From Haliclystus octoradiatus (Eukaryota > Cnidaria > Staurozoa > Stauromedusae > Haliclystidae), in the NCBI GenBank assembly GCA_916610825.1, contig OU744448.1:18661936-18725935 (forward strand): 64,000 nt of DNA, in the 5' to 3' direction. This document shows positions 1 to 14,100 of the stretch, piece by piece. The translations under genes were made by a program, and so were the position numbers. The notes beneath the pieces are model-generated. The model was not told where the DNA came from and did not search any database. It was given only the letters and a program-made list of their open reading frames with translations. The number at the start of each line of letters is the position of its first letter. Positions within the stretch are counted from its first letter, which is position 1.

Positions 1-370
1 AAAATAAACGTGGACAATTAGTGAGAATATAATCAAGACGTTCTTTCCGGCCTTTCGGACCAGAGAAAGTAGCACGTCTTGACAGAGGTTTACGATACAA
101 AGAATTTAACGGAGTAAGGTCATAGATATTAATAAGATCAATTAAATAAGGGGAATTATCATTTAAATTACGTCCTACAGGGTTTAATGACAAGGGGTAA
201 CACGCATTAAAATCACCACACAACATAATAGCATCACGGGATGGTATTTTAACTAAGATTGAAGATAACTGAGCATAGAAAAGGGAGGCCTCGATCTGTC
301 TGACAGCAGTGGGAGAGTAAACAGAGAAAACATGTACGATACGATCAAATAATTTAACAGATGAAGACAT
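1..370 (-). mobile_element. LINE (non-LTR retrotransposon) endonuclease fragment
   Basis: Read on the minus strand, this stretch is open from about position 369 down to 1 and runs off the left edge. The translation has the feel of an APE-type endonuclease/exonuclease/phosphatase domain of a LINE ORF2: a segment ending FSVYSPTAVRQIEASLFYA, then CGDFNA (the conserved GDxN metal and phosphate motif), then an LxxDxxR-like region and RLDYIL near the edge. In LINEs this domain nicks target DNA for target-primed reverse transcription. The N-terminal part is missing and the fragment abuts the (AAT)n tract on its 5' side. The reverse transcriptase, if present, lies outside the window. The family is clear; the clade is not. 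Confidence 0.75.
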
Positions 371-410
371 AGAGCCCTATATTATCTGCTATTAGATAAA
401 CATAAATTTT

Positions 411-822
<412 letters not shown>

Positions 823-1184
823 AGTATGGTATCACTGGGAATGGGAAAAACACCCCCAAGCTATTTCACTATCCAACGAAGTGCATCGATAGCCTACTCA
901 TACATACAAATATCAATTTCATAGCAATATACACAAAATACATATGAAAACTTGTGATCTGTATCACATTAAACAATTTAATGCTGATTTTCATTGAGAC
1001 TTCAATCAATAACTGTTTTAGTCAATGATAAACTTGTGAATTTTGGAACATATGATCATAACAGGAAGCGATCTTTACAGTTTATAAATGACCAGAGATT
1101 GACCAGACATTTGATTGATCGAATTTCTCGATTTAGCTCGATTTCTGTATTGACCTATTGGTCAATGACTACCCTATGAAAAAA

Positions 1185-1450
1185 TTCCATGGGTTTATTA
1201 AAGCTCATGAAAGAAATTTTGACTGCCCATGAACAGTTCATGAACAATCACAAAGAGTTCATGAACACTTCATGAGCAGGCGTAAAAATAACAATTCACA
1301 TTCTAAAGTCTCGAAGTTAATCATACGGTTGATTTTGATATATGACGCTGAAAAAAACATTTGCTGAGTTCATAAACTGTTCATAAACCGTTCATGAACT
1401 CCATAAACTTAAATGAACTGCTCAGGAATGTTCATGAAGAAAATTTTTCA
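1185..1450. repeat. Cluster of imperfect GTTCATGAAC palindromes
   Basis: About ten copies of the 10-bp palindrome GTTCATGAAC or close variants (GTTCATAAAC, CTTCATGAGC) lie in some 260 bp. The two halves are roughly inverted relative to each other, as in a small foldback or MITE. It sits in non-coding DNA upstream of the first visible RSPH exon. The rest of 823-2137 is AT-rich non-coding DNA, presumably intron of the same gene, in which I see nothing else. Confidence 0.6.
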
Positions 1451-2137
1451 CAGGAAGATGGATTGTACTGACTTGGTTTTTCAGCTAATTATAAAATTAT
1501 TTTTGAAGAGTGTAAATTGCTTTCGGGCAAAGAAACATTTAAAAAATGACAGTTTCAAATCTTGAGAACCGGAGATTCAAATTGAAGTGACGTCATAATA
1601 GCTAATTTCTGATCATGATGAGCGAGCGCGACGAAGATCACGAATTTTTCAAATTCTCAAATGTCTCAAAAAATACTTATCCTTTATCGACAAAACGTGC
1701 CAAAGTAATCAAGGCACTTAGTACAACAAGTTAATGTAAAATTTGCCAGTTTTAATTTTTATGAGTCGGCCTTATTGAAATTTTGCAATCATATTCCCTA
1801 TCGACTTTATTGAAGTATTAACTTAAGTGAGTTGTCATTTCCCTAGGAACTACAATTTTTAAATAGAATTTTCAACACAGCTAGAATAATGAAAATTGAA
1901 GATAGAGTTCATCTTTCAATATTTAAATTTTTGTACCGGTGTATTAGAAGTCTGATAGATTGTCTATAAGCATAATAGTTTCTGGTCAATTCAGTCCCAA
2001 ATTCTACACTTTTATACGATTACTTCTACGTAATACTACCCTGTCATAAACATGTGTAGAGTTAATGAACTGTTTTCGCTGGAGATAATAGTATGCATGA
2101 TTTCAAACTATTTTCAATGCCTTCTGTTACATTATAG

Positions 2138-5100
2138 GCATCATGATTGGAACTATTAGCAATTATATTATCGCTGAAGTAGAATTTAAAGACGGACAAG
2201 ATTTACACATGGAAGAAGAAGATGAGCATGTAAAATCTGTATGTGTTCTTTTATTTTACATTGTTTCATTTGTCAATGAAAAATCAGTATTTTGATGACT
2301 GCTTATGAGCACATATTATTCTAACTTTAACTTAAATGCAATTGCTAAATTTCAAAAGTGTTTTAAGAAGATGTGGTTACTCTTGCTATAGAATTTTAAA
2401 ATGATGAAAGTCCCGATATAAGTCCACAATATTATTATATTTTGCAGTAACATGTAATCAAAATTTGCAATTTCTTTTAATCATCACTTTCTTTTGATAT
2501 TATGAGTGGAGATATATTTGGCACTGTCATTTTTTGTTCTGTAAACATATTGTGAATCTCAATATTTATTTCACATTAGCCTCAGCCTGTAATGGAACCT
2601 AGTCCACTTGTCAAAAGTCCAGGTAAATATAATAATTATCATTACATTGATTGGTTTCTGTATCCTTGGGGTTTTTGATATCTGCTTGCGAAATTGTTTT
2701 CTGTATATGAATTATCTTAATTTCGTTATAGTTGATGTTGATAATATGGAGGATTCACTTAATGAGAATTTTGACCTGCCGCAATCTGTGTACAAACCAC
2801 CTCCCATAACAGAACGGGAATCAGGAGGTCAAGGATGTAACTCTAAAGTCTACTTTGTTTGTAATCAAGGTGAGCATACCCACAACACAGAAAATATAAT
2901 GCGCTATGTAAAACATAATGGATACAACATTATTCAATTTCAACACACAGTTTCGTGTTTCTTGAACAATTGCCTTTGCTTCATTTTGATAAAAGAGTAT
3001 AAATTTTGACAAGGTCCATGCATATATGGGCGGGACTATGTAGAACGTAAGGCCTTGCTACTCAATACGTTGATTCCCTATACGTTAACTTTTCACGGAC
3101 TGCATAATGCTTAACTATATTGGATCTGTGTTAGGTTCGGGCATATTCTCGTATAGCATGTCTTGTGTATGGAGATCACTGGGTCTGAAAACCGTCATAT
3201 TAATATTTTGGTATTTTCACATTTTTAATGAATCGGAAAAACTAGAAACTAGAAGATAAAAAGAAGTCATTTGATGGATTTATCTTGGTTTTTTCAAGAG
3301 AATGATGACATTATTACTATAGTAAAATTTAGAACCATCCATTTAGATTAGACGAAATTACTTTTTTATGCGGAACCAATTCCATGTCTTGATTTTCGTG
3401 TGTGGTATAGAAGGAAATATTACTGATTTCTGATCAAGTTTCATGTTTCAGCTGGCAGTTCATGGAATCGTTTACCTTCGGTGACACCAGCGCAAATTGT
3501 TGCTGCAAGGCACATTAGAAAGCTGTTGACAGGAAACTTGGATGCAGAGGTGAGATATGCATCATTCGCCTAATGATTTAATCCAAGTTTGTTCACATCA
3601 CTGTTATATTGAATGTGTGTGTACTGTGTACACTGTACGTGTGTGTGTTTTGATATGAAATGGCTTGTTAGCAGTATTTTACTGTTTTGTAGCATGTTTT
3701 TCGTATTTCACGTGTTCCTCTAACTATGCGCTAATTATTCTTTCATTGCTTCATGACGAATAACTCATATCAAATATTAAAAACATCTATAGCAAAATAT
3801 GTTCAACAATTCTTTTCTGTTATTTTATGGTTAACCTAACTCTGCACTGTCCTCCTTATTTTCAATTCCACCTTGTGCTAGTTTAAAGTCACTATTCTAC
3901 TTTTGAAGATTGTGGTAATTAAATGTGTGATTCATGATAAAGTAACAGTGTGTATAAAAGTTTGGATAAAAAAGAAATCCATGAAAATATTACTAATTTG
4001 ATTATTCAACAAATAATCATATTTATATTTTGATGTATCTTTTGTGTATAGGTCATCAGTTATCCACCATTTCCTGGCAATGAAGGAAATTACTTACGTA
4101 CACAAATTGCTCGTATTACTGCAGCAACAGTGATAAGTCCACAAGGCTATTATATATTCGAAGAGGAAGAAGAAGAAGATGAAGATGGTACAGGTAAATG
4201 AATGTTATATATGAAGTTATTGTACTGCATCATTAAAGTATATATATATATATATATCGCCTTTTGGAACACAACGGATTTGGATAGAACTTTGTTTCTA
4301 TCCTTACATGTCATTGTTGCGTTATTGCACAGCGCGACATAAAGATTTCCCCTTTCCAGCTTTGAACATGGTCTTTTGGAGATTCTCGTGTGCCAACTTT
4401 TGAAACCAAAACAGAGAGTTTGACTGTGATAAATGAGAAGTGAAACCATAAAATAAAAGTGAAGGGGGATGAATATCAATTCGAGAGTTGATCTGAATCA
4501 AGGAGTTAAAATACAGCGCCTGATGATCACCCAATGATGTGCTGTGAAACTTGGGGGTAGGGTATGTCTCCCCTTTGACTCTCATTCTATATCTATAATA
4601 TTCAATTATTATTTATATGTAACTGTGTACATTCCAAGAATCGCACTATTAGTTATTCTACATGTTGTTATCCGCGTGCGTTTATTATCCGTTTTGTAGC
4701 TACGGTATTCCACCTTTATCTACAAGCCGATAACAAGCTTATATAGAACTGTTAAACTATTCAGTACAATATCGAGAAGAAAACGGTCAAAATACACGTT
4801 ATTAATTATTGGTATGATTATTTATCTTTGATTGCTTAAGGTCGAGAAACTTTCGTTCGTAATGATGAATTCGAGGGTATGCCAATCAGTGACCTTGCTG
4901 ATCCATCTTTGTCGTTTTGGGTTCACCATGCCCCATTTATTCTACCTCAGGTATGTTTTTATAATATGCTATAGAATAATTGCATTTTGCTATCTGATTG
5001 TTCAGAATGGTATTCCTGTATTTCTCAATGGCAATACAGAGCATCATATAATATTTGAATAAAGAATTCATAGCAGTCATGAAGAAACTTTAACCTCTGT

Positions 5101-8100
5101 CAAACTTTCCGAACCCCACGCTCGAATTTTGTCAATTTGGTATCAAAGTCACATATATACTGTAGATCACAATCATCACAATTTCTCAGCCTGTTAAACA
5201 TTTACTAATGCAGTACTTTTCTCTTGAGTAGCTATGTAAATTAATTTCAAAAAAAGTGTCAAACTACATCCGCCCATCTACAAAATCTCTCGTTGTTTTT
5301 TTTAGTCGAAATTTGGATCACAATCATCTCAAATTGCTCAGCTACAGCTAATTTGCTCACGCTTCATTTCACTATATTTTAGTCACATGGGCATTTGGCA
5401 CCGGATTTGGCAATGTTTATATTTTACTGATCCCTATTTATCTGTTTATATAATCTTCCAATGCAGATTCATTTGTAATTTGCATATTCGAAGTATTGCA
5501 TTTTCCTTTGTTATCAAGGTAGATTACTTTGATGGACGACATTCAAATGTATGATATAATTATTTGTAATCCGTTGTTTCAGGGGAGATGTACATGGTGG
5601 TCACCAAAAAAAGCATATACTAATGAAGAAGAAGAAGAGGAAGAGGACGACAATGAAGACGAGGACGAAGATGAAGCAGATGAACCAGAACCAGAAAGTG
5701 GTCCGTCATTACTTACACCTCTCTCCGAAGATAATGGTAAGTACCCTATACTTGTATATTACATATCTATATATATATATTATCTAATAGCAAAAAATAG
5801 TGCTCGATATCATTTGACAGAGCTAATTAATTAGTTAGTTTATTTTTCTGATGATTGCGTAAGCATGAAACTATTAGTAACATTTATGAATGTGTAGTCT
5901 TTGACTCCTCTAATAATATATATATACTAGCAATGAGTGTAGTCCATAATGGACCTTCTATGATAAAACTTTCAGATCACTTATAATTAAACAATTGACT
6001 AAGCTGACTATCGCTGTATAATACGGAGTATGAACTCTGGAGGAGAACATGAGACACAATACGCATTGAAACGATGTAGCATTAATCAATACATCTTAAT
6101 CATTCCTTTAATAAAAGTTTAATTTATTTCACATCAATTGAGTCGATTGAAATGTATAATTTAACGTAGCTTTGTCTACATAGAAAAGCTTTATTTTATG
6201 TGTTGAAAGGAAGCCAGAACACATTAATTATTATAAATTACAAATACTCAGTCAAATTTCGAAATCTGAAACTATCCATAAAAAATCACTTCAAATCCGA
6301 TCCGATCCGAAGACCTATAATATTAACCCGAATCTGACCCGACACGATCGGATCGCGTTCGGTTCGAATTCATAAATCTTTATTGCAATATATACAACAC
6401 TAATGTGGTGTTCACAAAATAACGCCGTCAAGGTGTGGTCGATAAAACTCGTGGCATTGCATGCAATATATTCAATATTGAATTGATTTAGCTTTGACAA
6501 GACACATTGTCCACTAATTTCTGTTATTAACATGATCAAACGATATCTATTGTTAATTAACAATGATTTACTGCTTCATATTAAAAAAAAATCAGAAAAA
6601 TCGTTGATAAAAATTGCCGAATGGCGGATTTGGACTGACGACCCTGATATTGTAATACCAGGGCATTAACCAATCGGCCACTACCTTATTTTTTGTTATC
6701 GGTGTTTTAACTGAAGTGGTCAACAAACCTACTGCTTCGACAACGTATTATTGAACAAGGCCGACCCACGCGCGTGTATTGAAAATCAAATTATACATAT
6801 AATCTGAAAATATTATGATATGATAGTATATGAGCCTATATATTTTTGATCTTTGCAATCTCAGCAAGCAGGCCTGTGATTTTCATGGCAGTCTATCAAA
6901 ATATCAAGAGTTCGTTGAAAATAAAATTTTGTAAGTAGAAAAAAGATGTGAAAAATTGGCCTGATAGTGCTTCTTGTTATCAAATTTTCCAGAATAATAG
7001 CATCAACATTCTTTTAAAAGGAAATAAAGTTCTATAATAAATCGCTATACTAATTTGATATTGTATTGATATCATGTTACATCTTGTTGTCAATATTTCT
7101 ACGCGCTATTTATAATACATTACAGAATGTCGAATGAAAGAAAAGACGATGATGAATAAATTAATTATTTTGATAGAAAAACGAAAACAACTCATTTTGC
7201 CAGATTCGTGATATGCATATTTATTCAGAATTTATTGAAACGGACGCGATGGTTTATAGAGTGGAAATGTTTAGTGCAGCTTCAAAGATATAAAATACCA
7301 TAGCCGATGGTAGTATTTAAATGCTCATGTTATGATGTCTGACGGAAAGCATTGAGTACTCTCATTGATGTTTTGCCTCACACATTTATAATTATATATA
7401 TATATGCTGCTATGTATGTCTCAATTGTGCATGCGCGCAATTTTGAGCACTATCGACTTGGGATGTGTCTATACTATTTGCGATATGCATTGCCCACTAC
7501 TTCGGTAGTTTGAGCACTCTGGTATGGCACAGATGTTTTTTTCATGTGATGAATTTTTTCACCACATTTATAACTCATCTTGACTTAGGTTATATACTGA
7601 AGTCAGTTCCTTGTTCGCTCACTGAGCAGTACTGATGAAGGCTAATGGCCAGAAACATGTACTTGTCTGCTGCTATGTATGTCTCAATTGTGCATGCGCG
7701 CAATTTTGAGCACTATCGACTTGGGATGTGTCTATACTATTTGCGATATGCATTGCCCACTACTTCGGTAGTTTGAGCACTCTGGATGTTTTTTTCATGT
7801 GATGAATTTTTTCACCACATTTATAACTCATCTTGACTTAGGTTATATACTGAAGTCAGTTCCTTGTTCGCTCACTGAGCAGTACTGATGAAGGCTAATG
7901 GCCAGAAACATGTACTTGTCTGCTGCTAATTATATATATATATATATGTATTAGATATTATCTAATAGCAAAAAATAGTGCTCGATATCATTTGACAGAG
8001 CTAAATATATTAAAAGAAGTCAAAGACTACACATTCATAATTGTTACTAATAGTTTCATGCTTACGCAATCATCAGACAAATAAACTAATTAATGAACAG

Positions 8101-11100
8101 AACAAAGGATTTTGATGCTCCATTCAATTTTGTAGTTTTTTTTCCTATCTTTTAGTCTCCAAATGTATTTCGAAAGTTGTGTGCTGTTAATATATTTTCT
8201 GTGTTTGAATGACATCATATGCTGAGCGTATCTTTGTTTGAAGGTTCCCTCCGTCAAACCGATGTAATTTTGACCTTCCTGATCTTCTGTCGTAGTAACT
8301 TTTGCCTTGTAAACGAGGCTTTCTGTGAGGCAATCATTGTTAAATGGGCAAGGCCGTTTTACCCTACAGTTGCATTGTTTAGTACAAGCCTGCTGATTTT
8401 TCTTTTCTCTGTTAATTATTTCGTTGTTATGGTTGGTTATAATGGTCTTCATGTTTGAGGTGCAGCTGTAGCTAACTTTAACAGTGTTGGCGTTGAATAT
8501 TTTGCTTAACTCGTTCGACTTTGGAAAGTGTTTTTTAATAAGGTTTAGAAATGTTTGGCCGATGTTTGTTCTGACACTTTTATTATAGGGTGGATTAAAC
8601 CATGTGATATTTCTGCGCCTGTTTCGCTTGTTCCTGGTAATTGGTCGTTCGTGTCTTGGTTGATAGGCAAAATTTGTGTCGTGGCCACTTTCAATAAGGG
8701 CGTTCTCATAGCTGATTTTAGTATTTTCGAAAATAGTGTTGTTGGATGACTCAGATGTTCTTTGATTAATGGCGATAGGTATGTGTTTTAGGATTGTTGG
8801 TGGATGGTTAGACTTGATGTTGATGTATAGTGGGTCGTCGTTAGGTTTCCGATATGGTTGAAAGGTGCCATTTTGTAGGTTGAAATTGACATCCAAATAA
8901 TCGACATATTTCAAGTTGCATTTAGTTGTAATCTTTAGGCCACTCTCTTTAAATAGTTTTATTAATTTTTTCTTAAGCCTCTCTGCTTGTGGGCCGGATT
9001 TATTCTTCAAGACTGCAAGGCTATCGTCTCTGTACAGGCCAATGTACTCCTTCCCAAAAATTTTCCCAAGTTTATCAAGAATATAAAGTCCTACTAGCTC
9101 GCAAACTTCGGTCCCATCGTAACTGCCCATTGTTACATAGAAAAGGCTATCATTACATTTCTTTGTCCATGCTGCTCCTTTGCTAAATAAGACTGATTTC
9201 CTGGCGTGCATTATGATTCTAATGTCTTTTTCCGATATCGGTGTGAACTTTCTGGCGTAATCGATTGCTTTTTTCAATAGAGTTTCCGATATTGTCAGAT
9301 AGAAATTTTCTATGTCAAAAACCATAAATGATAATTTTTGCTTGTCCCTTAAATTCTTGAACCAATTAATAACAGAAAAGGAGTTCTTCCATTGGTTTAA
9401 TTTTGTAGTTGTCTTTACATTAATGATAATTTTCTCTAGCAGCTTCTTGCTAACAATCCCGATTTCGCTTTTTGCTGGATTAATTAGTCGACATGATGGG
9501 TTGTTTTGAAAGTTTTCTTTGTGATCTTTCAGCGTTATGAACGCTGGTTTCTGTGCAATGCTTTCCGCTCTCTTGTCGATTTTTAACTCTTTGCTTATCT
9601 GCTTGGCCTCTGTATTAATTTCGTTGACTGTGTTACTGTTTGCCTTTTTATAAGTTGTTGTTACGTTGTTGTGTAGTAATTTCTCGTGTTGATTAATTTC
9701 TAATTCATAAAAATTTCTTGATTTATCAGCGGCTATAAAAGTCTTCGAAGAATGCTTTATTTTGTTTATATCCTGTTTATGTTGGCGCTGGAGTTGGTCG
9801 TCTACTTTCCTGAATTCTATATGTTGGGTCATTTTCATAAGGTGTAATTCAAATTCCTCTAATTCGTTAATCTGTGGTGGGCAATTTCTTGATTTAAATC
9901 CAAATTTATCTTCAGTAGTTACGTTGTTAATATCTTGATCTGTTTCTTTATTTAAGTAGAAAAACGCTCTCCATCGCTCTCCATCAAAATCCTTTGTTCT
10001 GTTAAACAATATGTCACGAAAATAAATATTACCTGTCCAATTTTAATAATTCAAAAACATAACAAATAATCATTTAATTTACTGAGAATAAAGGAAACCA
10101 TCACATTTTTCTACCACTTGTATCAACAATAGCAATAACAATAGCATTGTATTAATTAAACAATAGAAAGCAGCATTACGGAGAGTTTATCATAGAACGT
10201 AGATATCATGTATATTTTTCATTGAGTAAAAAATCTGTCTGAAGATCGCAGTGAAAAGCGTGAAACTTGAGTAACAGTAAAGAATGTGTATTCTTTGACT
10301 CTTTCGCCATATATTATTATTATTATATATATATGGGATTACTCTGGAAAACGAGTTTTATTTGGAGATGGATTCCAATTTTAGATTATTAATTTCCATT
10401 CCATAATTGTTTTGCAGAGGTTAATGGGATGGCAGCCTGGACAGTTTCTAAAACGAGCTCACTTCTTCCCCAGTATGCCATTGCAGCATTGCATTCAAAC
10501 CAATGGCCTGGAGCACATGCTTTTGCTATTGATAGGTAATTATTGAGTTAATAATAGAGAATGTTGGGTCAGTACTGGCCCTGCTGTGATAAATGATTAA
10601 GGACCAAGGCTACCGAGAAACGTTTCCACCTATAGGAATAATTGCAAATATTGCCCTGACAACAAATGTTTGTGCTCTGTTGCAATTTTTCTAACATATT
10701 AGCAATCAAAATCAATTGAAGACTCAAAATGTAGCAGAAAAACAGTGTGGTTCCTAATACTTGTTCAGTAGACTGGTCCAAAAAAAATGATTAAGTTTGA
10801 AAGTTGAGTTGCATTCTTGATTTTACTGTTCTTCAAAGTGCAAGTCAAATTTTAAGTGCAGAATTTGAGTTCAAAAAATATTGGGAAATGGGCGCTCAAT
10901 GCCTCTCCAAATTAATGCACAAAGTCAATGGAGAAAACGCTTCAAAGTTAAAAAAATATATATAATATCGGTAAAGTAATTTTGAATAATTTTTATGTCT
11001 GTAAGGGTAACAATCTCAGAAATATTATGTAATAATATGTGTTTCGAAGTGATGCATTTAAATGTATAGCTTCCACTGTGATGTTGACAAATCATACAAG

Positions 11101-14100
11101 TGTGTGGTTTTCTGTTCTGTGAAGGTGTTGATAGATGTTAATTTCAATTTACTATGATTTTTCAAAGAATTGTTGGCAACTGTTAGTAATAAAAAAGTAA
11201 TATGGACAGTGGTTTTTGTGCATTTTTGTTGGGAAATATGAGCCAAAGTTCAAGAAAAACTAAATCTGTCAACACCTTTCCATTTCACACCTATTTTTAG
11301 TTTTATAGAGAACCACACACTTCTATAATCTGTCAAAATCACAGTGGAAGCCATACATTCAAATGCATCACCTTGAAACACAGTTTTTCAGTATTAGGCC
11401 GTGGGCCGAACTAAGAATCGTTCGAAAAGGCTAGACACTTGTCGAGGACAAGGTTTGAGGTCAAGATATTCAATTATATACAGTTAGCAATGTTTTGTTA
11501 AATTTTCGCAAGTTTTCACTCACCAGTTCAGTATTTAATTTTGTTGTTAATATCGCCAATTTTATGCCAATTTTTGTAGCCATTATGTCAAGTTCAACTG
11601 AATGTTTTCGAAGGCGCAATTTATTTTGCCTCGCTTTCATGAGCACAATGCACCTGATTGGCTGTTGTCCGTTGACAACAGAATGCGTTGGTAGCAACAT
11701 AATGGTGCAGCGATCGTTAATATCCTAGATTTCGCAATAAAGAACGTTTTCATTTTAGAATGGCAAGCGTTTAAATTAATTTTTCGAGTTAAAATGATAG
11801 TTACTGGTCATGGAAACTGATAATAGTAGTAAAGAGCCTTTAAATTGTGTATGTTTGGTTCATTTTGAGAGTTTTACTGGAAAATTATGCTCTTTCACAG
11901 CCAAAAGATTTTCTACTTTTTTATCACGTCGGGACGAGTGGCTAAATTTTGCTAACATCCAAAGCTCCATTGACAAAAATTCATTAGATTTTTGCAAAGG
12001 GACACCAGAGGATTTATTAAATTGTGAAAAATATTTTTATCATGAAAGATGCTACCAGCGGTTTACTGATAAAACAGAATTAATCCGAGCAAATAAACGT
12101 CAAAATTCAACGAAAGTGTCACAGAGCAATGAATCTCAATCAGAATTTTCAGAGAACTTTAGCAGCAAATCAGAATTTGTCCCTGCTAAGGTCACAAGGT
12201 CAGCTAGCTCATTTTCTCTTGTTGGAAAGGGAAGGAATCCACATGTGCTACCAAAAATCTGCATAATTTGCAAAAAAAAGTATTCTTATTATAATTGTAA
12301 GGTAAGATTTATCAACAAATCGTTATGAAAAACATCACTTTGTATAACGTCTTGTGAATACACCTATACTAAATTATTTCTCCTGGATCGTATATAGGTC
12401 AATTTTAAGACAACAATGGATCCTCTTCATCAGGCAACTTCCAAAGAAGGGGGTACACTAAGGGAAGCAGCCGACATTAAGAAAGATGAAAGTATTCTGC
12501 ATTACGTTATGGTTGGAGATTTTGTTTCCAACGAAGTGCATTACCATCAACGATGTTACAACAACTACGTCCGTTTCTTGTACCCAGTAAAGTCTGCCAA
12601 AAATGAGCAATCCAAAGCGGACACGCCCAAGAACACAAGACTGTACGAAGCTTCATATAAAATTTTTGTAGATAATGTGATTAAAGTTAAAATTTTGAAT
12701 TTGCATGAAACCTATACAATGAAAACGTTATTCTCAATCTTCGTCGAAACCGTTGATCAAGTCGAGAACCTTGATGCGAAAAATTACAATAGGTCTCGGT
12801 TCAAACACAAGTTAGTTGTAGATTTTCCAGAGTTGAAATTCTTCACGCCGAACAATAAAAGTAAAAGTGAAATTGTTTACTATGAAGATATTGATCCAGG
12901 ACCAATTTTAGAAAAAAAAATGGAAACTGAAAGACTGTTGGAAGAAGACATCGACATCTCTCTAGAGGATGAGGATCAGGTGATGGACGATGATACGCTA
13001 CAACAAATGCAAAACGAAGAGGTGTCAATACTTTACAAAGCAGCATTAATCATACGCGGCAGTTTAGAGTCCGTAGAGAACTTTGCTAATGTATGGCCAC
13101 CAACCTCCGTTGATATAAATAATGATGTCGCCAAAACCTTTATTCCACCAGAGCTATATAACTTCCTATATATGCTCCTGAATAAGTCAATGAACGATGA
13201 ATTAAAAGAAAATGACGTTAGTCTTGAGAGAAAAATAATGGCAGTCGCCCAAGATATAATATTTATCTATCATCGTGGAAGAAAAATCACCCCCAAATCT
13301 GTTGCTTTGAGCATGGCTGTAAGGCAGATAGCTGGTTGCTCAAGTATAATTGATATTCTGAACGGCTTCGGTCACTGTATTTCCCATTCATCCACTTTAA
13401 GGTAACATCATGATCCTTTTTACTGCTGTATAGAAATGTTTTTGAGACAAGTTTATGTTAAATATTCACTCCTGTGGTTTATCCGATAGGTATGAAACTG
13501 ACCTGGCCAAGATAAGTATGTGCAATGGTGTCCCGAAGCAATTACACCCTGGTTGTCATACTATGCTCGTTTTTGATAACGATGATTTTGGCGAAGAAGT
13601 CAAGCAGGCAACTCATATTACTAATGGAATTGCCATTCAACCTGTAACTTCAGTTTCAATTGCTGCTGATTCTGTTAGTAGAGTGTCCATAAAAAAGTCT
13701 AGACGTAAAACTCTGCAATACCAAGAACCCCAGATATTGCCGTATTGCATTACCAAAAAAGCTTCACCAGATTTTTCCGGTAATAAATTAGTAGATGTAA
13801 CGTTAAATAGTATTGATTTACAGCTGCCAAAACAAAAATTGGATTTTGCATATTCCGTTATGAAAAAGATCAAAGGCAATGAATTACCAGATTGGACGGG
13901 CTTTAATACTCTTTTAGATTCTTCAGACATCGCTGTACTTTCGAAAGTTACTTACCTTCCCGTTATTCCTGCCTCTCCTACAGAATATTTAACAGTTTAT
14001 ACCATACTAATAAAATGCCTAGAAATTCAGAAGTATCTAGGACTACCTTCTATTCCTGTTGTATTTGATGAGGCCATCTATGCCAAGGCGCAGCAAATTC

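Larger units (their letters stand above)
7405..7927 (+). mobile_element. Dimeric hammerhead retrozyme
   Basis: Two head-to-tail monomers (7405-7667, 263 bp; 7668-7920, 253 bp) followed by the first 7 bp of a third. They differ mainly by a 10-bp deletion after CACTCTGG. Each ends in a type I hammerhead, and the monomer boundaries coincide with the predicted cleavage points. The dimer is flanked on both sides by AATTATATATATATAT, which fits a target-site duplication but is low complexity. No protein is encoded. Known metazoan retrozymes are small non-autonomous retroelements of this design, thought to move through circular RNA with the machinery of Penelope-like elements; one such element lies just downstream. 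The assignment is inferred from structure. Confidence 0.82.

Noticed and set aside
7405-7920. CRISPR-like or ordinary tandem repeat
   Set aside because: Only two units, each with a hammerhead fold phased to the unit ends; a retrozyme explains it better.
8219-9509. Plus-strand frames opposite the Penelope ORF
   Set aside because: Antisense shadows of a well-supported reverse-transcriptase frame.
11470-11700. Possible 76-aa gene repeated at 17793-18068
   Set aside because: The two frames are the matching inverted-repeat arms of one transposon, open by chance and without family resemblance.
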